DNA of 64,000 nucleotides from Oscillospiraceae bacterium (GTDB lineage Bacteria > Bacillota > Clostridia > Oscillospirales > Ruminococcaceae): the NCBI GenBank assembly GCA_017472965.1, contig JAFUNR010000046.1, forward strand, positions 1 through 64,000. The letters run 5' to 3'. The notes beneath the pieces were generated by a model that ran no database searches, was not told the origin of the DNA, and worked only from the letters and a program-made list of their open reading frames with translations. Numbering within the stretch: the first letter of the stretch is position 1; every line of letters begins with the position of its first letter. A program made the translations under genes and the position numbers. Below, one piece after another: positions 26,101 through 34,822 of the stretch.

Positions 26101-27342
26101 ATGCAAAAGCAGCTGCTGGTGGTCACCCAGCACTTCTGGCCGGAAAATTTCCGCATCAACGATATCGTGCAGGGCTTCCTTGCCGATGGCATCGCGGTGG
26201 ATGTGCTGTGCGGTCTGCCCAATTATCCCAGAGGGATCTGGTTTGACGGCTACAGCGAAAAGGGGCCCTTTTACGAGGAGTGGAACGGTGCGCGGATCTT
26301 CCGCTGCCGCGAGATCCCCCGCACCGGCAATTCCTCCGTGCGCATCTTTCTCAACTATGTCTCATGGCCGGTGTATGCCGCGCTGGCTCTGCACAGGCTC
26401 AAAGGCCCCTACGATGCGGTGCTGTGCTACAACACCAGCCCGGTGCTGATGAGCTGGCCTGCCATTCTGGCTGCCCGCCGCTTTAAAGCGCCGCTGACCA
26501 ATTATGTGCTGGATATCTGGCCGGAGAATCTGTATTCCGTACTGGATATCAAAAACAGGCTGCTGCGCAGGATCGCTTCGGCGGTGTCCGACTGGCACTA
26601 CCGCCGTGCCGACCGGCTGATCGCCATGAGCCCCGGTCTGGAGACGCTGCTGCGCCGCCGTGTGGGTGAAAAGAATGCCCGCGGCTGTGCGGAAAAGCAA
26701 AAGCGCTATACCGTCATCCCGCAGTATTGCGAGGATTTTTATGCCGAGCACGCCTGTGATGAAACGCTGCGGACGGAAAACGGCGGCGTTTTCACCCTGA
26801 TGTTCGCAGGCAATTTCTCACCGGCGCAGAGCCTGCCCACCGCACTGGAGGCTATGGCTCTGCTGAAAAAAGACCCCGATGCCCCGCCCTGCCGGCTGCT
26901 GCTGGTGGGCGACGGTATGAGCCGTGCCGGACTGGAACAGCAGGCACAGGCGCTTGCGCTGGGCGATGCGGTGCGCTTTTACGGCAGTGTGCCGCCCGCC
27001 CGTATTCCGGCGCTTGCCGGTGCCTGCGATGCGCTGCTGGTCAGCCTTTCCGATTCACCGGATCTGGGTCTGACCATCCCCGCCAAGCTGGCCAGCTGCA
27101 TGGCGGCGGCAAAGCCGCTGCTGGTTTCCATCAACGGCGAGGGCGCGGCTGCCGCTGCCGAAAGCGGCGGCGCGCTGGTATCCCCCGCTTGTGATGCCGC
27201 GGCGCTTGCCAAAAATCTGACAGTGCTGGCATCCATGCCTGCCGCCGAACGCGCCGCCATGGGCGAAAGGGCCTTTGCCTATTACCGCAGCCATTACCGC
27301 CGCGATATGCTGCTGAAGCAGCTGGAGGATTTTATTCTGTAA
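26101..27342 (+). CDS. Glycosyltransferase family 4 (WbuB-like)
   Basis: A 413-residue GT-B fold transferase. The N-terminus reads LLVVTQHFWPENFRIND, and the nucleotide-binding C-domain contains FAGNFSPAQSLPTALEA and the E-x7-E-like region near GLTIPAKLASCMAAAKP. This pattern is that of WbuB, an N-acetyl-L-fucosamine transferase, which agrees with the three UDP-FucNAc genes directly upstream. It is cytosolic or membrane-associated. ATG 26101 was chosen for the AAGGGGG site; an in-frame ATG at 26065 lacks one. Confidence 0.85.
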   Translation: MQKQLLVVTQHFWPENFRINDIVQGFLADGIAVDVLCGLPNYPRGIWFDGYSEKGPFYEEWNGARIFRCREIPRTGNSSVRIFLNYVSWPVYAALALHRLKGPYDAVLCYNTSPVLMSWPAILAARRFKAPLTNYVLDIWPENLYSVLDIKNRLLRRIASAVSDWHYRRADRLIAMSPGLETLLRRRVGEKNARGCAEKQKRYTVIPQYCEDFYAEHACDETLRTENGGVFTLMFAGNFSPAQSLPTALEAMALLKKDPDAPPCRLLLVGDGMSRAGLEQQAQALALGDAVRFYGSVPPARIPALAGACDALLVSLSDSPDLGLTIPAKLASCMAAAKPLLVSINGEGAAAAAESGGALVSPACDAAALAKNLTVLASMPAAERAAMGERAFAYYRSHYRRDMLLKQLEDFIL

Positions 27343-27403
27343 ACCGCAGAGCGGCGGCATTCCGTACAGGCGGGATTCAGGCCTTTTCCATACGCAGATC
27401 CGC

Positions 27404-27424
27404 ACGGACGGCGCGGCCGTCCGT
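27404..27424 (+). other. Intercistronic hairpin
   Basis: ACGGACGGC and GCCGTCCGT flank a three-base loop in the gap between two glycosyltransferase genes. No T-run follows, so it is more likely an mRNA stability element than a terminator. Confidence 0.35.
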
Positions 27425-27462
27425 ACCCCTCATAAAAAATCAAGGAAAACAGGTGAACGAAA

Positions 27463-28173
27463 GTGAAGATACTTGTCATCATTCCCTGCTACAACGAAGA
27501 AGAAAATCTGGAGCGGGTGGTCGCCCGTCTGCAGAAGGAAGCCCCGCAGGTGGATTTCCTCATCGTCAACGACTGCTCCACCGATTCCAGTGCCGCTATC
27601 TGCAAAGCCAACGGCTGGCGCTTTCTGGATCTGCCCAGCAATCTGGGTATCGGCGGCGGCGTGCAGAGCGGCTACCAGTACGCCGTGGAAAACGACTACG
27701 ACATCACTGTGCAGATGGACGGCGACGGACAGCACGATCCCGCCTATCTGGAGGCGGTGCTGGCGCCTGTTATTGCCGGCGAGCTGGATATGGCCGTGGG
27801 CAGCCGCTTCATCACAAAGGAGGGCTTCCAGACCAGCTTTATGCGCCGGCTGGGCATCCGTATCATCAGCGCCACCATCCGTCTGGTGTGCGGCGCAAAG
27901 GTGCGGGATGTGACCAGCGGCTTCCGCGCTTGCGGCAAAAAGCTCACCGCTTTCTATGCCCGCAGCTACGCGCAGGATTATCCCGAGCCGGAGGCCATCG
28001 TCTCCGCCGTGCTGAACGGCTACCGCGTGGGCGAGGTGCCCGTGGTCATGCAGGAGCGTATGGGCGGTGTTTCCTCCATCAACCTGCTGCGCTCGGCGTA
28101 TTATATGATCAAGGTACCGCTGGCGCTGCTGGTGTACCGGCTTTCCATCCGCCGCAAGGCCGCACGCAAATAA
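27463..28173 (+). CDS. Glycosyltransferase family 2 (dolichyl-phosphate mannose synthase-like)
   Basis: A 236-residue GT-A enzyme starting at GTG 27463. Motifs are IIPCYNEEENLERVV, FLIVNDCSTDSS, the metal-binding QMDGDGQHDP near residue 87 and the RFI/GFR acceptor region (VTSGFRACGK). It resembles polyprenyl-phosphate sugar synthases that transfer a sugar from a nucleotide to a lipid carrier at the inner membrane face. It has no C-terminal helices; the membrane part may be supplied by the DUF2304 protein encoded next, a common pairing. Confidence 0.9.
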   Translation: MKILVIIPCYNEEENLERVVARLQKEAPQVDFLIVNDCSTDSSAAICKANGWRFLDLPSNLGIGGGVQSGYQYAVENDYDITVQMDGDGQHDPAYLEAVLAPVIAGELDMAVGSRFITKEGFQTSFMRRLGIRIISATIRLVCGAKVRDVTSGFRACGKKLTAFYARSYAQDYPEPEAIVSAVLNGYRVGEVPVVMQERMGGVSSINLLRSAYYMIKVPLALLVYRLSIRRKAARK

Positions 28174-28215
28174 GTGCCATCCCCCGAATTTGTAGAAAAG
28201 AGAGGTTCCCTCTTT

Positions 28216-28572
28216 ATGGATAAACTGCAGATCGCGCTGATCATCGGCTCCGTACTGTATCTGGCCGTCATTTTCTGGCTGCTGAAAAAGAATAAGATGT
28301 CCATCCGCTATTCGCTTCTGTGGCTGGCCAGCGGTGCAGTGATGCTGCTGTTCGCGTGTTTCCCTTATCTGGCCAAGGTGCTGCGCGCCATCACCGGGGT
28401 GCAGGTGGTTTCCAACCTGATCTTTTTGCTGGCCATCGTGTTCATGCTCATCATCCTGCTCAGCCTGACCTCGGCGCTTTCCGCGCTGGTGGATAAGGTC
28501 AAGCGGCTGACTCAGGCCAACGCTCTGCTGGAGGAGCGTGTGCGCCGGCTGGAAAAGCAGCAGCAGGATTGA
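28216..28572 (+). CDS. DUF2304 small membrane protein
   Basis: A 118-residue protein with three hydrophobic segments (residues about 5-22, 32-50 and 72-95) and a basic coiled C-terminal tail (VKRLTQANALLEERVRRLEKQ). The SIRYSLLWLASGAVMLL segment is typical of DUF2304, which is regularly encoded next to DPM1-like GT2 enzymes as here. It is probably a partner or membrane anchor of that transferase. ATG 28216 has a GAGAGG site upstream. Confidence 0.85.
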   Translation: MDKLQIALIIGSVLYLAVIFWLLKKNKMSIRYSLLWLASGAVMLLFACFPYLAKVLRAITGVQVVSNLIFLLAIVFMLIILLSLTSALSALVDKVKRLTQANALLEERVRRLEKQQQD

Positions 28573-28622
28573 TCCCGGCTGTACATCAACCAACCCCCTT
28601 TTGAAGGAGGCTCTGCCGCCCC

Positions 28623-30131
28623 ATGCTGTTCAACTCACTGGAATTCCTCATCTTCTTTCCGGTGGTGTGTCTGCTTTATTTCCCGTTGCCGCAGGCTTTG
28701 AAAAAGCCGTGGCTGCTGGTGTGCAGCTACTACTTTTATATGTGCTGGCACGCAGGCTTTGCGCTGCTGATTTTTGTCTCCACCCTGTCCACATGGGTGT
28801 GCGGCTTTTTTATCGAACGCTGCACCACGGTGAAGCTGCGGCGGCTGGCGCTGGCGCTGAATCTGGCACTGAATCTGGGCATCCTGTTCACCTTCAAATA
28901 TTTCGATTTCTTTTCCGGCAGCATTGCCGCCATCTTCGGCGCAAAGCCGCTGCTGCTCAGCCTGACCCTGCCGGTGGGCATCAGCTTCTACACCTTTCAG
29001 GCGCTGGGCTATTCCATTGATGTGTACCGCGGGGATATTCCCCACGAAAAAAACTTTCTGAACTATGCGCTGTTCGTCAGCTTTTTCCCCCAGCTGGTGG
29101 CCGGTCCCATCGAGCGTTCGGTCAATTTCATCCCGCAGCTGCACGAGCGCAAATATTTTGATGAGCGCCGTGTCGAAAGCGGCATTGCCCGTATGCTCGT
29201 CGGCTTTTTCAAAAAGGTGGTCATTGCGGACGGTCTGGCCGCTTTCGTGGATGTGGTTTACGCCGCACCGGAGAAATTCAGCGCCGCGCAGCTCATCTTT
29301 GCCACCGTGGCCTTTGCCATCCAGATCTACTGCGATTTCGGCGGCTATTCCGATATTGCCGTGGGCGCGGCGCAGGTGCTGGGCTTCCGGCTGATGCAGA
29401 ACTTTGACCGTCCCTATTTTGCCTCCTCTGTGGATGATTTCTGGCGGCGCTGGCATATCAGTCTTTCCGGCTGGCTGCGCGATTACGTTTATATTCCGCT
29501 GGGCGGCAACCGCAAAGGGGCCTGGCGCAAGCGGCTCAATCTGTTCATCACCTTTCTTGCCAGCGGCCTGTGGCACGGCGCCAGCTGGACCTACGTGGCG
29601 TGGGGTGCGCTGCACGGCATATATCAGGTGATCGGCGATATCACCCGCGGTGTGCGCAAAAAGCTGTATGCCGACTGGAAATTGGAAAATTTCTGGCTCT
29701 TCAAGGCGCTGCGTAAGGTGCTTGGCTGTGTTTTTACCTTTGCACTCACCAATCTTGCGTATGTGTTTTTCCGTGCACAGACCCTGCCGCAGGCCGTTAT
29801 GGTGCTGCAGCGGATCTTTGCCGCCGAGGGCGGCAGCCTGCTGGACGGCAAGGTCTGGCTGCAGGCGCTGCAGGGGATCCAGTTTTTCGGCCTGCTGCCG
29901 GTGGATGCCCTGAGCTGGGCGCATATCCTCACCAATACCGGCATCGGTCTGGGGCTCTGCGTGGCGCTGCTGATCCTGCTGGATCTGGGCGAGGGCCGCA
30001 GCGGCCGCCTGATCGACCGTATCTCCCGCTGTCCCTATCCGGTGCGCTGGGCGTTCTGTCTGGTGCTGCTGGGCGCAATTATGCTGTACGGCAGCTTTGA
30101 GCCCTCCGGTTTCTACTATTTCCAGTTCTGA
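28623..30131 (+). CDS. MBOAT family O-acyltransferase (AlgI-like)
   Basis: A 502-residue polytopic membrane protein. It starts MLFNSLEFLIFFPVVCLLYF as in AlgI-type MBOATs. The conserved segment RRWHISLSGWLRDYVYIPLGG and the catalytic histidine in SGLWHGASW are present. The family moves acetyl groups from cytosolic donors across the membrane to exported glycans. The next gene is an SGNH protein, the usual outer partner that completes transfer. It follows the FucNAc and glycosyltransferase genes, so O-acetylation of that glycan is the likely role. Confidence 0.93.
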   Translation: MLFNSLEFLIFFPVVCLLYFPLPQALKKPWLLVCSYYFYMCWHAGFALLIFVSTLSTWVCGFFIERCTTVKLRRLALALNLALNLGILFTFKYFDFFSGSIAAIFGAKPLLLSLTLPVGISFYTFQALGYSIDVYRGDIPHEKNFLNYALFVSFFPQLVAGPIERSVNFIPQLHERKYFDERRVESGIARMLVGFFKKVVIADGLAAFVDVVYAAPEKFSAAQLIFATVAFAIQIYCDFGGYSDIAVGAAQVLGFRLMQNFDRPYFASSVDDFWRRWHISLSGWLRDYVYIPLGGNRKGAWRKRLNLFITFLASGLWHGASWTYVAWGALHGIYQVIGDITRGVRKKLYADWKLENFWLFKALRKVLGCVFTFALTNLAYVFFRAQTLPQAVMVLQRIFAAEGGSLLDGKVWLQALQGIQFFGLLPVDALSWAHILTNTGIGLGLCVALLILLDLGEGRSGRLIDRISRCPYPVRWAFCLVLLGAIMLYGSFEPSGFYYFQF

Positions 30132-30168
30132 CGGTTTGTCTATTTTGCTTTGAAAGGAGAGTGCTCCC

Positions 30169-31299
30169 ATGCGCGTGCTGCGTCTTGTGCTCAAGCTGCT
30201 GCTGCTGGCAGTGCCACTGGCGCTGCTGCTCATACAGGTCAACTATGCCGTGGATGGCAGCGCTATCCTGCGCGGCGATAAATATGAACTGGAGATCGCC
30301 ACTGCCTGGCTGGACGGCAAGGCTGTGGGCAATTTTGACAATACCATCAATGAGCGCAGCGTTATGCGGTTGTATGTGGAGAACCTGCAGCAGGAGCTTG
30401 GTACGCTGGTACTGGGCTCCAGCCGCGCTATGCAGGTGACTGCAGAGATCGCCGGCGAAGAAGGTGGCTTTTTCAACAGCGGCATGACCGGCGCCGACCG
30501 CAAGGATGTGCTCTCCACCTTCTACCTGTTTGACCGCGCCGATAAACTGCCCGAAAATCTGATCATCGCCGCCGATCCATGGCTGTTTTTTGACAGCGAT
30601 GCGGCGCTCAACTACCGCAGTGACGATAACCTCTACCGTGAGTTTCTCAGCCAGCGGCTGGGCTACGAGGTGGAGTTTGTGGCCGAGGATGATTCCGTCC
30701 GACAGAAGGCGCTGGTCTCTTTCGCCTATTTTCAGGAAAATCTGCTCTACCATTTCACCGATCACTCCGCCGATGCCCGTCCCGTCATTCTGCCGGATCA
30801 GCTGCTGGATTATGAATACGATATCCGCACTGCCGACGGTACCCAGTGGTATATGGAAAGCTTCCGCAACACGCCGCAGGCGGATGTGGATGTCTCTGCG
30901 CTGGTGCTCACCGGTGTGGATTATGCTCAGATGTACGGTTATACACAGGTGGATGCCCGCCTTGCGCAGGAATTCGAGGATTTTCTGGCCTATGCTGAAA
31001 GCCGCGGCGTGCAGGTGACACTGCTGCTCACCCCCTTTCACCCCATCTATTGGGATAAGCTGCGTACCGATCCGGAGTATTCCGGTGTCATGGAGGCCGA
31101 AAAGGCCCTGAGGGCCATGGCGCAGCGCTGCGGGGTGGAGGTGTACGGCTCCTACGATCCCGCCGCTGCCAATTGCACCAACGAGGATTTCTACGACGGT
31201 CTGCATATCCGCCGCGAGAGCATTGCCAACTATTTTGCCGGCGTGGGCCTGCCCGCACCGCAGCCGGAGGAAATCCCTGCAGAGGAACAGACCGCCTGA
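30169..31299 (+). CDS. SGNH-like protein, partner of the MBOAT acyltransferase
   Basis: A 376-residue protein with an N-terminal signal anchor (VLKLLLLAVPLALLLI). An SGNH-hydrolase-like fold is suggested by LVLGSSRAMQ (block I, GSSR in place of GDS, near residue 85) and FYDGLHIRRES (block V Asp-x-x-His, near residue 345). The catalytic part would face outside. In related MBOAT-SGNH pairs such as AlgI with AlgJ/AlgX or DltB with DltD, this protein hands the acyl group to the glycan. AAAGGAG precedes ATG 30169. Confidence 0.82.
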   Translation: MRVLRLVLKLLLLAVPLALLLIQVNYAVDGSAILRGDKYELEIATAWLDGKAVGNFDNTINERSVMRLYVENLQQELGTLVLGSSRAMQVTAEIAGEEGGFFNSGMTGADRKDVLSTFYLFDRADKLPENLIIAADPWLFFDSDAALNYRSDDNLYREFLSQRLGYEVEFVAEDDSVRQKALVSFAYFQENLLYHFTDHSADARPVILPDQLLDYEYDIRTADGTQWYMESFRNTPQADVDVSALVLTGVDYAQMYGYTQVDARLAQEFEDFLAYAESRGVQVTLLLTPFHPIYWDKLRTDPEYSGVMEAEKALRAMAQRCGVEVYGSYDPAAANCTNEDFYDGLHIRRESIANYFAGVGLPAPQPEEIPAEEQTA

Positions 31300-31336
31300 T
31301 ATACCTGAAATAACCGGATAAAAAGGAAGCGAAACC

Positions 31337-31957
31337 ATGAACAGCATGATCATCGGCATTGCCGGCGGAACCGGCAGCGGCAAAACCACCCTCACGGAGC
31401 AGATCGTCCGGCGCTTCGGCGATCAGGTGGCGGTGCTCTGCCACGATAATTACTACCACGCCCACGACGATATGCCCTATTCCGAGCGCTGCAAGCTGAA
31501 CTACGATCATCCGGATGCCTTTGATTCCGCGCTGATGACCGACCAGCTGCGCCGGCTGAAGGCGGGCGAGACCATCCACTGCCCCACCTACGATTATACA
31601 CAGCACAACCGCGCCGCCGCAACCGTCACGGTGCAGCCTGCGCCCGTTATCGTGGTGGAGGGTATCCTGATCCTTGCCGATCCGGTGCTGCGCCAGATGA
31701 TGGATATCCGCATTTTTGTGGATACCGATGCCGATGTGCGTATTCTGCGGCGTATCCTGCGGGATGTGGAGCAGCGCGGCCGCAGCCTGCAGAGCGTGGT
31801 GGAGCAGTACCTGACCACCGTCAAGCCCATGCACGAGCAGTTTGTTGAGCCCAGCAAGCGCTGCGCCGATATCATCGTGCTGGACGGCGGCCGCAATCTG
31901 GTGGCGCTGGATATGATCATGACCCGTATTGCGGAGCATATCGCCGCAAATTCCTGA
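31337..31957 (+). CDS. udk: Uridine kinase
   Basis: A 206-residue P-loop kinase. Walker A is GGTGSGKTTL near residue 10, the uridine-binding DNYYHAHDDM follows, then YNYDHP-like NYDHPDAFD, the DYTQHNR motif and VVEGILILAD. It phosphorylates uridine or cytidine to the monophosphate for pyrimidine salvage in the cytosol. AAAAAGGAAG precedes ATG 31337. It follows the glycan cluster by 37 bases, and feeding UDP-sugar synthesis is a possible but unproven link. Confidence 0.93.
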   Translation: MNSMIIGIAGGTGSGKTTLTEQIVRRFGDQVAVLCHDNYYHAHDDMPYSERCKLNYDHPDAFDSALMTDQLRRLKAGETIHCPTYDYTQHNRAAATVTVQPAPVIVVEGILILADPVLRQMMDIRIFVDTDADVRILRRILRDVEQRGRSLQSVVEQYLTTVKPMHEQFVEPSKRCADIIVLDGGRNLVALDMIMTRIAEHIAANS

Positions 31958-32018
31958 CAGGAAGCCCTTGCCGTCTGCACTGCAGCCGGCGAATGATTAT
32001 ACAAAAAGGAGAAAATAA

Positions 32019-32468
32019 ATGATTTACGACATTCTGGAAAATCTGGAGCAGTATACCGGACTGTTTGAGAATCTGGATACCGCCATTGACTGGCTGGTGA
32101 ACAATGATATCGAGGCGCTGCCTCTGGGCCGCACCGAGATCTCCGGCAGCGATATCTATATCAATGTCAGCGAGCTGGAAGCCCGTCCCAGCGAGGGCGC
32201 ACTGTTCGAGACTCACTCCGACTATATGGATATCCACATCGATCTGGAGGGTGTGGAGCTGTTCGAGGTAGCGCTGGGCGCTTTGGAAGAGGATACTCCC
32301 TACAACGCCGAAAAGGATGTGGCGCTGTACCGGGCAGATCTTTCCAATGCCAGCGTTCTGGGGCCGGGGCGCTTCCTTATCACCATGACCGAGGAGCCCC
32401 ACAAGCCCAACATCGCCAGCGCGCAGGGAACACATCTGAAAAAAGCCGTGGTCAAGGTACGCCGCTGA
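32019..32468 (+). CDS. YhcH/YjgK/YiaL family protein
   Basis: A 149-residue single-domain protein of the YhcH (DUF386, EbgC-like) cupin family. Diagnostic segments are SDIYINVSELEARPSEGALFE, split here as INVSELEARP and GALFETHSDYMDIHIDLEG near residue 65, whose His/Glu residues bind a metal in characterised members. Members act in sugar catabolism, probably as anomerases or isomerases, for example in sialic acid loci. It lies between uridine kinase and PepV with its own AAAGGAG site. No sialic acid genes are nearby. Confidence 0.88.
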   Translation: MIYDILENLEQYTGLFENLDTAIDWLVNNDIEALPLGRTEISGSDIYINVSELEARPSEGALFETHSDYMDIHIDLEGVELFEVALGALEEDTPYNAEKDVALYRADLSNASVLGPGRFLITMTEEPHKPNIASAQGTHLKKAVVKVRR

Positions 32469-32509
32469 GGTCGTCTGCCGCATCATTGCCGTAAGAAAGG
32501 GAAAGTATC

Positions 32510-33904
32510 ATGGAAAAAGAACTGCTTTTGAAGAAAATCGATGCATTCATCGAGGCCAATAAGGAAGCCATCGTCAAGGATATCGCCGCACTGGTTGCAG
32601 TGGACAGCGTGCAGGCTGCCCCGACGCCCGGCGCACCTTTCGGCGAGGGCGCAAAGCGTGCATTGGAAGTGACGCTGGAGATCGCGGAGCGGTTGGGTCT
32701 GACCACCCGCAACTGCGAGAACTACATCGGCTATGCCGAGCTGCCCGGCGCCGATTGCGAAAAGTATCTGGCCACCATCTGCCATGTGGATGTGGTGCCG
32801 GTGGGCAACGGCTGGGATGCCGATCCTTTTGTTCTGCGTGAGCGTGAGGGCTGGCTGCTGGGCCGCGGCGCCGCCGATGACAAGGGCCCCATGGTCATCA
32901 CGCTGTACACCCTGAAATGCCTGAAGGAGCTGGGTGTGGATCTGCGCTACGGCATCCGTGCGCTGGCCGGTACCAACGAGGAGACCGGCATGCTGGATGT
33001 GGAGTACTATCTGGAAAACTACCCCGCTCCCGTGTTCGCTTTCAGCCCCGATGCCGGTTTCCCGGTGTGCAACGGTGAAAAGGGCCTATTTGGCGCCACC
33101 ATCCTCAGCCCTGCCTTTGAGAACGGCAATATCGTGGATATCGCCGGCGGCGTTGCCAACAATGCCATCCCCGACCGCGCTTTTGCTATCGTCAAGGCTG
33201 ATATCGCTGCCATGACTGCCGGTGAGGGTGTCACCCTGTCTGCTGAGGGTGAGGGTCTGGTACGCGTTGCCGCCGTGGGCAAGGCCGGTCATGCCGCCTC
33301 TCCCGCCGGCACCATCAATGCCATCAGCCGCGTGGTGGATTGTCTGGTGGATAACGGCGTGTGCACCGCCGCCGAGACCGCCTATTTGCAGGCACTGCAG
33401 AAGCTGCACTGCTCCACCGCCGGCGAGGGTCTGGGTATCGCCTGCGAGGATGGCCCCTTCGGCCCGCTGACCATCATCGGCGGCCGCATCTTTGTGCAGG
33501 ACGGCCGCATCCATCAGACCTGCGACAGCCGCTATCCCACCACCACCACCGGCGCTGCCATGGTGGAGAAAATGCGTGCTGCCATCGGCGATGCCGCCGA
33601 GGTCGTGCTGGATCGCGCCAACGATCCCTTCTATATCGAGGCCGACAGCCCAGCCATCCGCGCCTGCATCGATACCTTTAACGAGATCACCGGCAGCAAT
33701 GCAGAACCCTTCACCATGGGCGGCGGCACCTATGCCCGCCATTTCCCCGCAGCGGTCAGCTTCGGTCCCGAGTACGATGCGCCCATCCCCGCATTCGGCG
33801 GCGGCGCCCATGCTGCCAATGAGGCTGCACCCTTCGATGTGCTGCTGCAGGCACTCAAGATCTATGTGGTCACCCTGCTTCGTCTGGAAGAGGTAGATTT
33901 CTGA
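32510..33904 (+). CDS. pepV: Dipeptidase PepV (M20 family)
   Basis: A 464-residue Sapep/PepV-type dizinc dipeptidase. Motifs are ICHVDVVPVGNGWDADPF (metal His and Asp near residues 87-89), GRGAADDKGP (bridging Asp) and AGTNEETGM (general-base Glu). The long inserted lid region and the C-terminal His (YARHFPAAV) are also present. It cleaves dipeptides in the cytosol. GAAAGGGAAAG precedes ATG 32510 and a strong terminator follows. Together with PepT it would process peptides brought in by the ABC importer. Confidence 0.93.
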   Translation: MEKELLLKKIDAFIEANKEAIVKDIAALVAVDSVQAAPTPGAPFGEGAKRALEVTLEIAERLGLTTRNCENYIGYAELPGADCEKYLATICHVDVVPVGNGWDADPFVLREREGWLLGRGAADDKGPMVITLYTLKCLKELGVDLRYGIRALAGTNEETGMLDVEYYLENYPAPVFAFSPDAGFPVCNGEKGLFGATILSPAFENGNIVDIAGGVANNAIPDRAFAIVKADIAAMTAGEGVTLSAEGEGLVRVAAVGKAGHAASPAGTINAISRVVDCLVDNGVCTAAETAYLQALQKLHCSTAGEGLGIACEDGPFGPLTIIGGRIFVQDGRIHQTCDSRYPTTTTGAAMVEKMRAAIGDAAEVVLDRANDPFYIEADSPAIRACIDTFNEITGSNAEPFTMGGGTYARHFPAAVSFGPEYDAPIPAFGGGAHAANEAAPFDVLLQALKIYVVTLLRLEEVDF

Positions 33905-33917
33905 TTCCGTTTTCCGC

Positions 33918-33961
33918 ATAAAAAATCCTTCGTGCACTGCGGTGCATGAAGGATTTTTTAT
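33918..33961. terminator. Terminator after pepV
   Basis: A 14-bp outer stem (33918-33931 with 33948-33961) and an inner TGCAC/GTGCA stem around a four-base loop. The right arm ends in T6. Confidence 0.88.
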
Positions 33962-33989
33962 TGCATTTTGTATCGGTTTGTGATATAAT
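33961..33989 (+). promoter_or_regulatory. Promoter of the ECF S-component gene
   Basis: TTGCAT (33961-33966) and TATAAT (33984-33989) are spaced 17 bp apart. It begins directly at the end of the pepV terminator and gives a leader of about 140 nt. Confidence 0.8.
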
Positions 33990-33995
33990 CAGCCT

Positions 33996-34137
33996 GTGCC
34001 CGGCAGGAAGCCGGGACGAAAACGGCTTTCCGCAACGGAAAGAATGCCATGAAGGCTGCCGCGTGCATCCGCCGCAGGGCGGGTGTGTTTTTTGTGTACC
34101 TTCGGGTGTTGCTTTCGTGTTTCGGGAGGTGTTTTTT
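33996..34137 (+). ncRNA. Structured leader, candidate riboswitch of unassigned class
   Basis: The leader has three clear hairpins: CCCGGC-AGGAA-GCCGGG (from about 34000), CTTTCCG-CAA-CGGAAAG (from 34025) and a last stem CATCCGCC-GCAG-GGCGGGTG at 34066-34085 followed by TGTTTTTTG. The last resembles a rho-independent terminator, and the gene's GGGAGGT and ATG follow it at once. This is the layout of a transcription-attenuating riboswitch ahead of a vitamin transporter. I compared it by eye with FMN, TPP, cobalamin, THF, ZTP, preQ1 and c-di-GMP consensus elements and found no match. Confidence 0.5.
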
Positions 34138-34677
34138 ATGTCAAAAAATCGTTTCAATACCCGCGCGCTGGTGTTCGCGGGCGTATGTGTGGCGCTGGGT
34201 GTGGTACTGCCGGTGGCATTTCACAGTCTGCCGGACGGCGGGCGTGTTTTCCTGCCCATGCATATTCCTGTGCTGCTGTGTGGTCTGCTGTGCGGTCCGT
34301 GGTACGGGCTGGGCTGCGGCGTTCTTGCGCCGGCGCTTTCGCATCTGATCACCGGTATGCCCATGGCGGCGGCGCTGCCCGGTATGCTGTGCGAGCTGGC
34401 GGTCTATGGCCTTGTCAGCGGTCTTGTCAGTCATGCGCTGCGCCGTAAAGGCCGCGGCCTGCGGGTGTATACCGCGCTGGTGTGCGCGCAGCTGGCGGGC
34501 CGTATCGTTGCCGGTCTGGTGAACGGATTCATCTTTATGGCGGGCAGCTACAGCCTGCAGATGTGGCTGACGGCTTCCTTCGTCACTGCGCTGCCCGGTA
34601 TTATTGCGCAGCTGCTGCTTCTGCCGGTGCTGGTGCTTGCGCTGGAAAAAGCCGGCATCCGCTCCCCCGCGGCGTAA
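34138..34677 (+). CDS. ECF transporter S-component
   Basis: A 179-residue membrane protein with about six helices, typical of substrate-binding S-components of energy-coupling-factor vitamin transporters. The N-terminus reads KNRFNTRALVFAGVCVALGVVLP. A conserved loop, LPMHIPVLLCGLLCGPWYG, is near residues 40-58, and TGMPMAAALPGM follows. It would associate with a shared EcfA-EcfT module encoded elsewhere. ATG 34138 was chosen for GGGAGGT at eight bases; the frame is open further upstream but lacks conservation there. The vitamin is not identifiable; identifying the ligand of the leader would tell. Confidence 0.86.
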   Translation: MSKNRFNTRALVFAGVCVALGVVLPVAFHSLPDGGRVFLPMHIPVLLCGLLCGPWYGLGCGVLAPALSHLITGMPMAAALPGMLCELAVYGLVSGLVSHALRRKGRGLRVYTALVCAQLAGRIVAGLVNGFIFMAGSYSLQMWLTASFVTALPGIIAQLLLLPVLVLALEKAGIRSPAA

Positions 34678-34713
34678 GCGCTGTTTTCAGCGCAAGGAAG
34701 ATCCGCTAAAAGC

Positions 34714-34747
34714 AAAAAAGGCTCCGGAAGGAAACCGGAGCCTTTTT
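34714..34747 (+). terminator. Terminator after the ECF S-component
   Basis: GGCTCCGG (34720-34727) and CCGGAGCC (34735-34742) with A6 before and T5 after. Confidence 0.88.
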
Positions 34748-34782
34748 CTATTGTATTTGACCGGGAGAAAGGCATGGTGTAA

Positions 34783-34813
34783 AAAAGGCCGACCCATACG
34801 GGGCCGGCCTTTT
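34783..34813 (-). terminator. Terminator of the glycolytic operon
   Basis: AAAAGGCCG (34783-34791) and CGGCCTTTT (34805-34813) enclose an inner GC-rich loop. On the minus strand the T-run follows the stem, ten bases past the CofE-like stop. Confidence 0.8.
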
Positions 34814-34822
34814 GTTGAGAGA

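Noticed and set aside
33996..34137. THF, preQ1, cobalamin or ZTP riboswitch assignment for the ECF leader
   Set aside because: None of their conserved core sequences could be found by eye, so only an unassigned structured leader is reported.
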